From DAITMV01 sp036834985 (lineage in GTDB: Bacteria; Pseudomonadota; Gammaproteobacteria; Burkholderiales; Burkholderiaceae_B): a DNA stretch of 47,326 nt. Shown one piece after another: positions 41,346 through 47,326 of the stretch (position 1 is its first letter; every line of letters starts with the position of its first letter). Position numbers and translations under genes: made by a program. The DNA is taken from positions 1 to 47,326 of the forward strand of contig DAITMV010000005.1 in the NCBI GenBank assembly GCA_036834985.1, in the 5' to 3' direction. The notes below the pieces were generated by a model that ran no database searches, was not told the DNA's origin, and saw only the letters and a program-made list of their open reading frames with translations.

Positions 41346-42672
41346 GGGGCCATTCTGTAGCGGCGCCATCATGCTGTATGTGTGCTTTAGCCTGATGGGG
41401 CTGATGACCCTGCTGCTTGCTCAGGAAGGGTCACGACTCGTGCTGATCGCATCCCTCTACGACCGACCCATACACGGGCCGGGAGGAGAGCGGACGGCGA
41501 ATCTGCAAAAGGCGCTCTTTAAAGCCAGGACGGGACTGCTCATGTTTGCATCCCTGCAGGGGTATAGCAACAGCAGCGAATGGGGGCGACTCCCCTGCCC
41601 GGATCGAACGGGCGATGGTGTATCGGACAGCGCGTGCAACAGCACCAATACATGGTTTGGACGCTTGCCCACACGCCACCGAATAGCCAGAAACCAATGG
41701 ATCAGCGGGCTGGGTTTAGAACCTGACGCCCTGGCCCAACTAAGCACCGGCAACGCCTCGCTGCAGTCGCTCACATATGCGGTCGCCCCTCGGGTGACCT
41801 CTGGCGAGCCAGTTCAATGGACCTCCCCGCCTCCCACCGCCGGTTTGATTCACCTCAAAAACGCACAAGGACAAACGATCACCCAGCAGGCCGTAGCGGT
41901 GCTGGCAACCGGTGCAGCCATAGGTCAAAGTGCATATGAGATACAAACCAGCGAGCCGGTCGTGTGGATCAGTTATACCGAACTGGCCGCTCACATGCAG
42001 CTCAAAGCCCGCTCATTGTTTGGCGAAAACGTACGCAACTTTTTTCGCAGCGATGCGGCTCGTCAGCCGGCACTGATCTCGTCGTCTTTACCTGCGACAT
42101 TGAGCACGAACGGTGCGCAGGTAATGCCTGTTGCATCCGCGTGTCAATGTTCCTGTACAAAAACCCGATGCAAATGTGGATGCGCTGTAAGCGCACAATG
42201 GATATCCCAAAGCAACTGCATCACTGGAACAACAGGTACCTGTCTAGCTCAAAATGCTTTGTACGTATGCACCGCAGCCGCAGGGCAAGTCTGTGTATTT
42301 GGTGGCGCAGCCGGGCTAAGCGCTGAATGGCCCATAACGAAATGGTCACCGCAACCGGTCGCCAATTCCAGTTGTGTTAGCGCCGTTACAAACTGGATGC
42401 CGAATCGTTTATGTCCGCTGTCAAGCAATTCCAGCTCTTGTAACTGCGACTTTGATTGGGCCCTTGGTTTGCAAGGCTACGCATTGACGACACTGTCCGG
42501 ATACCGGCTATCGTCGGATCGATGGCTGATCGCAGACACGTCAGCATGGAGCAAACCAGCCTTTCATGATCTGCTGGAACAAGCCGGGCAAGATCGCCCC
42601 CTACCGCGTCGCCCCACCTCAACAACAGCAGCGTTGGATTCCTTGTTTAGCATGATAGGACCCCCACGGTGA
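41317..42672 (+). CDS. Large prepilin-like protein with Cys-rich C-terminal region, no Glu at +5
   Basis: 451 residues. A prepilin-like start: 16-residue leader ending in Gly16, then AIMLYVCFSLMGLMTLLLAQ. Position +5 after the predicted cut is Tyr21 rather than Glu, as also seen in the tip pseudopilin GspK. The next domain (about 60-240) shares LPCP (92-95), LGL (132-134) and VVWISYTEL (215-223) with the following gene. Residues 276-377 hold 14 cysteines, beginning with CxCxC-x4-CxCxC (276-289), within a C-terminal extension absent from the paralogue. A tip subunit or adhesin is my inference. It overlaps the previous gene by 29 nt; the start has GGA 11 nt upstream. Confidence 0.7.
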   Translation: MKQPITGFVKGPFCSGAIMLYVCFSLMGLMTLLLAQEGSRLVLIASLYDRPIHGPGGERTANLQKALFKARTGLLMFASLQGYSNSSEWGRLPCPDRTGDGVSDSACNSTNTWFGRLPTRHRIARNQWISGLGLEPDALAQLSTGNASLQSLTYAVAPRVTSGEPVQWTSPPPTAGLIHLKNAQGQTITQQAVAVLATGAAIGQSAYEIQTSEPVVWISYTELAAHMQLKARSLFGENVRNFFRSDAARQPALISSSLPATLSTNGAQVMPVASACQCSCTKTRCKCGCAVSAQWISQSNCITGTTGTCLAQNALYVCTAAAGQVCVFGGAAGLSAEWPITKWSPQPVANSSCVSAVTNWMPNRLCPLSSNSSSCNCDFDWALGLQGYALTTLSGYRLSSDRWLIADTSAWSKPAFHDLLEQAGQDRPLPRRPTSTTAALDSLFSMIGPPR

Positions 42673-43403
42673 GTCGAATCGAATCGCGCGGTTGGACGGG
42701 CTCCGTGCTGTTGGAAGTCGCCCTATCCATGGCCATGATAGGCATTGTGATGTCCACCCTGTTGCCCATCATCAAACCCTTGCGGGCACTGGAGCAAACC
42801 CATCGCACTGAACGTCAGTATGAACAACTCTCCAGTGCCCTGGAAGCCTACTCAATAGCCGCCATGAAGTTGCCATGCCCGTCGCTCAATGATGATGGTC
42901 TGGAGTCGATTAATGCCGCTAACGGCGCTTGCCTGAGCGATCATGGGTATGTGCCCTGGTCTGCGCTGGGCCTGCGACGCGCCGGTTCACGATGGGCCAT
43001 GCACACCGCCAGTCTGAACGCTCTGGGGCCTCCGTTTGCAGGCGTTTTGACCACGTCTGGCGGCATTCGCCAAGTACAGTCTGAAGCGCTGACTCGAGCG
43101 GTGTTCAACACGTACACCGGCTCTACGCCAAACAGCAGCACCGCACCGGCGTTTCAGATTTGCGATAGCGCAGCGGGCCTGCCTTCGCTTTCAGCCCAAC
43201 TATGTAATGGCAATCCCATCAGCGCGTCAGCGGTGGTGGTTGTGATTCCGAACGATATCCCGGGACAGGTTACTCAAGCCTGGAACAAGAACAGCGGTCG
43301 GCTCTTTGTTACCAATACACGGAACAACAGCACGGCACCGGTGTTGTGGATGAACTATGAACGTCTGATGTGGCTATGGCTACAGGCGGGCGTTTTGCCA
43401 TAA
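42669..43403 (+). CDS. Minor prepilin-like protein
   Basis: 244 residues. An 11-residue leader ending RGWTG, then SVLLEVALSMAMIGIVMSTLL with Glu16 at +5, a canonical class III prepilin signal with Ser at +1. The mature part has LPCP (68-71), LGL (100-102), four cysteines (70, 88, 165, 179) and the C-terminal VLWMNYERL (225-233). These motifs recur in the preceding gene. The start is GTG at 42669, overlapping the previous TGA (GTGA). Probably a minor subunit. Confidence 0.75.
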   Translation: MSRIESRGWTGSVLLEVALSMAMIGIVMSTLLPIIKPLRALEQTHRTERQYEQLSSALEAYSIAAMKLPCPSLNDDGLESINAANGACLSDHGYVPWSALGLRRAGSRWAMHTASLNALGPPFAGVLTTSGGIRQVQSEALTRAVFNTYTGSTPNSSTAPAFQICDSAAGLPSLSAQLCNGNPISASAVVVVIPNDIPGQVTQAWNKNSGRLFVTNTRNNSTAPVLWMNYERLMWLWLQAGVLP

Positions 43404-43410
43404 CAGTGAA

Positions 43411-43425
43411 GGGGGTGAATGCCCC
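43411..43425 (+). repeat. Small G/C hairpin before the major prepilin gene
   Basis: GGGGT (43412-43416) pairs with GCCCC (43421-43425), loop GAAT. It lies in the only sizeable gap of the operon (64 nt), which also contains TATACA (43441-43446) and the strong ribosome site TAGGAG at 43454-43459. The hairpin could stabilise or shield the mRNA of the last gene. Confidence 0.3.
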
Positions 43426-43467
43426 AGTCCCAACCCATTTTATACAACCTACTTAGGAGATCACACG

Positions 43468-44118
43468 ATGACTGTTTCACCCAGACACCTGTCCCATGGA
43501 TTTTCATTGCTGGAACTGGCCATTGCACTGAGTATTCTTGCGGTGCTGGCAGGTGGTTTTTTAAAAGGTCGCGAATTACTGCTGTCCTCGCGTGCGCAGG
43601 GCGTGATGGATCAACTGCAAGGCGTAGAAACCGCTCTGGCTGCTTTTGAAGCCAAGTACGGCGGCTTGCCGGGGGATTTTGACAATGCCAATGGGGCTGT
43701 ACCTGGCGCAGCAGGCGATAGCTCAGGCAGCATCGACTTGGGAACAGAAAGCGGTAGCGTATTTGCTCAACTGGCCAGCGCCGGTTTGATCAAAGGCACG
43801 TATAGCGTGATCGACGCCAGTAAGGGCTGTTCGGCGGTGGCCTGCCCCAAAAGTCCGTTTGGCAGTTTGATTGAGGTCAGCAGTTCCCTGAACCGGCTGG
43901 CCAATCCGGGTGAGACAACGGCCCTGGAAATTTCAACGGGAGGCAAAATTCCAGCCAAACAACTGGCGGAGATTGATCGAAAAATAGACGACGGAAACCC
44001 GCGCACGGGCAGCTTTCGGGGCCACAGCGGGCAATCATTTGGCGCCTGCGTAACAGACACCGGTTGGAATGAAGTGGCCAATCCGAAAAATTGCGCTGGC
44101 GTGTATCTGGTGAATTAA
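43468..44118 (+). CDS. Major prepilin-like subunit (type II pseudopilin / type IV pilin family)
   Basis: 216 residues. An 11-residue leader ending HG, then FSLLELAIALSILAVLAGG with Phe at +1 and Glu16 at +5: an ideal prepilin peptidase site and N-methylation residue. The mature part has YGGLPGDFDNA (64-74) and EIDRKIDDGNPRTG (168-181), which recur in a betaproteobacterial pilin-like family. Cys pairs at 121/126 and 194/209; the latter would form a C-terminal disulfide loop. It has the strongest ribosome site of the operon and its own leader gap, as expected for the most abundant subunit. No prepilin peptidase is encoded in the window. Confidence 0.85.
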   Translation: MTVSPRHLSHGFSLLELAIALSILAVLAGGFLKGRELLLSSRAQGVMDQLQGVETALAAFEAKYGGLPGDFDNANGAVPGAAGDSSGSIDLGTESGSVFAQLASAGLIKGTYSVIDASKGCSAVACPKSPFGSLIEVSSSLNRLANPGETTALEISTGGKIPAKQLAEIDRKIDDGNPRTGSFRGHSGQSFGACVTDTGWNEVANPKNCAGVYLVN

Positions 44119-44128
44119 CTCCGGGCGA

Positions 44129-46129
44129 TTAGATCTGGGATAACCGAGACCGCTTGCCAAGGAGTTTAGCCTCAGCCTTGGCCAGCGCCTCAGGCGCGCC
44201 CTTGAGAATCAGAATATCACCGTGCTCAAGCCGCAACGCCGAGCTTGGATCACCGCCCCGAATGCCGCGTCGTCGTATCGCCGACACCTCAATGTTCATC
44301 GCCTCCAAGGCAAGCTCGCCCAGGGTCATGCCGACCGCGGCGGCGCCCGCCTCCAGATTAACCGAGTGCAGACGAACCCACTGATGCTCAGGGGTATCGG
44401 CCTCATCGTCCACGCCGCGAAATACACCACGGAACATCTGGTAACGCGACTCCCTCACTGCACGAATCTGGCGAACCACCCGAGAGACAGGCACCCCCAG
44501 CAACATCAGTGCTTGGGAGCCTAGCATGAGGCTGCCCTCCAGCACTTCGGGCACTACTTCGGTAGCGCCTGCGGCAGTTAATCGCTCCAGATCGCTTTCA
44601 TCGTAGGTTCGCACCACCACGGGGACTGACGGTGCCAACTGACGAACCGCCATCAATACTTTTTCAGCGGCTTTAAATTCTGCGAAGGACACCACGACAC
44701 ACGAAGCACGCAGGAGGCCGGCAGCCACCAGGGTTTCACGCCGGGCTGCATCGCCAAACACCACTGAGTCGCCCGCCGACGCGGCTTCCCGAACACGGTC
44801 AGGGTCCAGATCCAGCGCGACATAGCCTATGTTTTCACGGTCCAACAGACGGCCCAAATGTTGTCCGCTCCGGCCGTATCCGCAAATGAGCACATGCTTT
44901 TCGCTACTCAGGCTTTTTTGGGCAATTTGGTGCAGCTCCAGGGATTTTTGCAACCATTCCTGATTGGACAGCCGTAGCACGATTTTGTCAGCGTGCTGGA
45001 TCAAAAAAGGAGCCGCCAGCATGGACAACAACATCGCGGCGGTGATGGTCTGCAACCACTCCAAAGGAATCAAACCGAGCTCGGCCGACGGGCCCAACAA
45101 CACAAACGCAAACTCACCCGCTTGGGCCAGGTAAAGACCTGTTCGCAAGGAGGTGCCGGTATTGGTGCCATACAGGCGGGCCAATCCGGCAATCAACAGA
45201 AATTTTGCCAACACGGGGATGATGGCCAGCAAACACACGATCAACCAGTTGTGCATGACTACTTTGGGTTCAAGCAACATACCGGTGGTGACAAAAAACA
45301 GGCCCAGCAATACATCCCGAAACGGTTTGATATCTTCTTCCACCTGATGGCGATATTCAGTTTCAGCGATCAGGATACCGGCTACAAACGCGCCCAGCGC
45401 CAAGGACAAACCCGCCTTCTCGGTGACCCATGCCAAGCCGAGCGTCAGCAACAGCACATTCAGGACAAACAATTCCTGAGACTTGCTGCGCGCAACAATG
45501 GTCATCCACCGGCCCATCAATCGCTGACCAAATACCAGCATCAAGCCCAGCACAATAGCCACCTTGATCATTGCCAGCGTGATCGTCCAGGTCAGGTTGG
45601 CGGGTGGCTCGGCCAGCGCTGGGATGATGATCAGCAGCGGGACGACCGCCAAATCCTGAAACAGCAAAATGCCCATGATTTGCCGGCCGTGGGCCGAATC
45701 GAGCTCCAGCCGCTCTGCCATCATCTTGCTGACAATTGCTGTCGAGGACATCGCCAGTGCGCCAGACAGTACAAACAGCGTACTGAGCGGAATATCCAGC
45801 CAGTTACGCAGCAGGGCGCCAAAACCCACTGTGCCCACGATGGTCAGACCCACCTGAGCAAGCCCCAGTCCGAACACCACTTTGCGCATTGCATGCAGTT
45901 TGGGCAGGCTAAATTCCAGGCCGATCGAAAACATCAAAAATACAACACCGAACTCGGCCAGATGACGCGTCTCCGGGGCATCCGGGACCAGCCGCAAGGC
46001 GTTGGGTCCAATCAGAATACCGGCACACAGATAGCCCAGCATAGCCGGCAATTTAAGCCGCTTGAAAATGGTCACTGCCAACACGGCAACAAGCATTAAC
46101 AGCAAAGTAAGTTCAAGGGCGCTAGGCAC
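44129..46129 (-). CDS. KefB/KefC-type monovalent cation:proton antiporter with RCK domain
   Basis: 666 residues. The CPA2 antiporter domain (about 1-380, 12-13 helices) includes LKLPAMLGYLCAGILIGPNA and FSIGLEFSLPKLHAMR; the RCK/TrkA-N domain has ICGYGRSGQHLGRLL with Glu/Asp at the NAD ribose end (ALDLD). A TrkA-C-like domain (about 575-655) is at the end. These systems release K+ in exchange for H+. No KefF/KefG-like ancillary gene is adjacent. The start is GTG at 46129. It converges with the prepilin gene, leaving 10 nt. Confidence 0.92.
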   Translation of the reverse strand: MPSALELTLLLMLVAVLAVTIFKRLKLPAMLGYLCAGILIGPNALRLVPDAPETRHLAEFGVVFLMFSIGLEFSLPKLHAMRKVVFGLGLAQVGLTIVGTVGFGALLRNWLDIPLSTLFVLSGALAMSSTAIVSKMMAERLELDSAHGRQIMGILLFQDLAVVPLLIIIPALAEPPANLTWTITLAMIKVAIVLGLMLVFGQRLMGRWMTIVARSKSQELFVLNVLLLTLGLAWVTEKAGLSLALGAFVAGILIAETEYRHQVEEDIKPFRDVLLGLFFVTTGMLLEPKVVMHNWLIVCLLAIIPVLAKFLLIAGLARLYGTNTGTSLRTGLYLAQAGEFAFVLLGPSAELGLIPLEWLQTITAAMLLSMLAAPFLIQHADKIVLRLSNQEWLQKSLELHQIAQKSLSSEKHVLICGYGRSGQHLGRLLDRENIGYVALDLDPDRVREAASAGDSVVFGDAARRETLVAAGLLRASCVVVSFAEFKAAEKVLMAVRQLAPSVPVVVRTYDESDLERLTAAGATEVVPEVLEGSLMLGSQALMLLGVPVSRVVRQIRAVRESRYQMFRGVFRGVDDEADTPEHQWVRLHSVNLEAGAAAVGMTLGELALEAMNIEVSAIRRRGIRGGDPSSALRLEHGDILILKGAPEALAKAEAKLLGKRSRLSQI

Positions 46130-46169
46130 GTTCTATGCTTGCTTTCTTAGAGTAATAATGGAGTGGCTT

Positions 46170-46178
46170 TGTTATACT
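46170..46178 (+). promoter_or_regulatory. Candidate extended -10 promoter of kdsD
   Basis: TGTTATACT at 46170-46178 is an extended -10 (TGn plus TATACT). No good -35 is present, as is common for such promoters. Transcription would begin near 46185, at or just before the ATG at 46187. Confidence 0.4.
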
Positions 46179-46186
46179 GCTTTATT

Positions 46187-47188
46187 ATGACAGTTGCCAC
46201 TAATAACCCCGATTCTAGCCTCAGCCACCCCTATCTGGAGATGGCTCGTGAGGTTTTATCTGTAGAGATCCAGGCGCTGGAGGCTCTGTCTATGCGGCTG
46301 GGCGACGATTTCGTCGCGGTCGTAGACGACATTCTGGCGTGCAGAGGAAGGGTCGTTCTGCTGGGAGTCGGCAAATCCGGGCACATCGCCCGCAAAATTG
46401 CGGCCACGCTGGCCAGTACTGGCAGTCCGGCCCTGTTTGTACACGCAGCCGAAGCAGCACACGGCGATTTGGGCATGATCACCGACCAAGACATCGTGAT
46501 TGCGCTGTCGAACTCCGGGGAAACCGCCGAAGTTCTGGATGTACTACCTGCCCTGCGGCGACTCGGCAGCCGCTTGATCGCCTTGACGGGCAACCCGGAA
46601 TCAAGCTTGGCCAAAGAAGCAGACCGGGTGCTTGATGGCTCTGTCGGCAAAGAAGCCTGTCCACTGAACCTCGCCCCGACCGCCAGTACCACCGCTGCAC
46701 TGGCCCTGGGCGATGCGCTGGCCGTAGCCGTGTTGTCGGCACGCGGCTTTACCAAAGAAGAATTTGCCCTGTCGCACCCTGGCGGATCCTTGGGTCGCCG
46801 GCTGCTGACACACATCCGGGACGTGATGCGGACGGGAGACAACATCCCCATTGTCGCGCCGGACATGTCTGTCAATCAGGCGATTCTCGAAGTAACTCGC
46901 AAACGGTTGGGCATGACGGCGGTTGCCAGGGCAGACAACACACTGGTCGGCATTTTCACCGACGGTGACCTGCGCCGATTGCTCGAACGCGGTGACGACT
47001 GGAGAAACCTGACCGTCCAAGATGTCATGACCGTTAAGCCAGCCACGCTGGGGCCGGGTAAGCTGGCTGCAGAAGCGGTGCATTTGATGGAAAAACTGCG
47101 GATTAACCAGCTGATCGTGACCGATGAGCAACAACGTGTTGTCGGCGCGCTGAATATGCACGATCTGTTTGAAGCGAAGGTTGTATAA
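46187..47188 (+). CDS. kdsD: Arabinose-5-phosphate isomerase
   Basis: Makes D-arabinose 5-phosphate from ribulose 5-phosphate for Kdo and lipopolysaccharide synthesis. 333 residues: SIS domain (about 35-185: GVGKSGHIARKIAATLAS, VHAAEAAHGDLGMI, ALSNSGETAEV) and two CBS domains (about 205-330: IRDVMRTGDNIPIV, FTDGDLRRLLERG, VQDVMTVKPATL). Start: ATG at 46187; a GTG at 46163 is in frame, but the stretch between looks like promoter. Followed immediately by kdsC. Confidence 0.96.
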   Translation: MTVATNNPDSSLSHPYLEMAREVLSVEIQALEALSMRLGDDFVAVVDDILACRGRVVLLGVGKSGHIARKIAATLASTGSPALFVHAAEAAHGDLGMITDQDIVIALSNSGETAEVLDVLPALRRLGSRLIALTGNPESSLAKEADRVLDGSVGKEACPLNLAPTASTTAALALGDALAVAVLSARGFTKEEFALSHPGGSLGRRLLTHIRDVMRTGDNIPIVAPDMSVNQAILEVTRKRLGMTAVARADNTLVGIFTDGDLRRLLERGDDWRNLTVQDVMTVKPATLGPGKLAAEAVHLMEKLRINQLIVTDEQQRVVGALNMHDLFEAKVV

Positions 47189-47326
47189 ATGTCCACCGCC
47201 CAGCACCGCGCCAGCCGCATCGAATTGATGGCTTTTGATGTCGACGGCACCCTGACCGATGGGGGGCTGTACTTTGGTCCAGACGGTGAAACCTTTAAAC
47301 GGTTCTCCGTGTTTGATGGGCAGGGC
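47189..47326 (+). CDS. kdsC: Kdo-8-phosphate phosphatase, N-terminal part (cut by window edge)
   Basis: HAD-superfamily phosphatase that releases Kdo from Kdo-8-phosphate. 46 codons are visible: IELMAFDVDGTLTDGGLYFG holds the nucleophile motif DVDGT, followed by ETFKRFSVFDGQG, typical of KdsC. The ATG directly follows the kdsD stop. The frame is open at the right edge. Confidence 0.95.
   Translation, partial: MSTAQHRASRIELMAFDVDGTLTDGGLYFGPDGETFKRFSVFDGQG

Noticed and set aside
35279..44118. A standard type II secretion system
   Set aside because: No GspC, no GspL/M motifs, the secretin is short and a lipoprotein, and the ATPase lacks the N1 and zinc domains.
44993..46099. A 368-codon open frame on the plus strand, rich in Gln and His, opposite the antiporter gene
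   Set aside because: It is the antisense shadow of a clear CPA2 antiporter; the composition reflects the reverse complement of Leu/Val/Ala codons and there is no ribosome site.
1..47326. CRISPR arrays, insertion sequences, prophage genes
   Set aside because: No regularly spaced repeats and no transposase, integrase or phage structural genes were seen on either strand.

Overview
The window is chromosomal DNA of a betaproteobacterium, most likely order Burkholderiales and close to Alcaligenaceae. This rests on the gene content and order: hemA-prfA-prmC-grxD-ubiX; petABC next to sspAB; and one long block mlaFEDACB - ABC transporter - ibaG - murA - hisGDCBHAFIE - hinT - tatABC. By eye the GC content is in the mid fifties, lower in the ankyrin gene and in the pilus-like cluster. 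I see no transposase, integrase, CRISPR array or rRNA.

Layout. (1) 1-2517: a tamA gene cut by the left edge, divergent from an orphan OmpR-type response regulator. (2) 2536-3819: an ankyrin-repeat protein of unknown role. (3) 3928-8173: a tight housekeeping operon for tetrapyrrole synthesis, translation termination with the methylase of the release factor, iron-sulfur trafficking and flavin prenylation. (4) 8212-12567: an outer-membrane barrel gene facing a metal-uptake cassette (DUF2946 protein, TonB-dependent receptor, PepSY membrane protein). (5) 12637-17938: a small unknown gene, a shared terminator, tRNA-Thr(TGT), sspB, sspA, another terminator, the cytochrome bc1 genes petCBA and a Nif3-family gene. 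(6) 17954-19135: a membrane-anchored HtrA protease. (7) 19188-35102: about 16 kb with 23 genes on the minus strand, read in the order mla lipid transport, an ABC exporter, ibaG, murA, all his genes except hisZ and the phosphatase, hinT and the Tat translocase. (8) 35279-44118: a nine-gene, mostly overlapping operon for a type IV pilus-like or pseudopilus-like machine. (9) 44129-47326: a KefB/C-type antiporter, then kdsD and the start of kdsC for Kdo synthesis.

How it works together. Much of the window serves the cell envelope: TamA, Mla, MurA, KdsD/KdsC, HtrA, Tat, and an envelope-spanning pilus-like machine. The Tat genes lie a few kilobases from petA, a classical Tat substrate, and PrmC lies next to its substrate RF1.

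The most unusual part is the cluster at 35279-44118. It has a lipoprotein secretin, a TPR protein, one short assembly ATPase without N1 or zinc domains, a GspF-like platform, two membrane proteins I cannot name, and three prepilin-like subunits. Two of the three share a domain, and one of those carries a roughly 230-residue cysteine-rich C-terminal extension and lacks Glu at position +5. The window holds no prepilin peptidase and no retraction ATPase for it. The gene order recalls MSHA operons, while the lipoprotein secretin and bitopic proteins recall type IVb thin pili.
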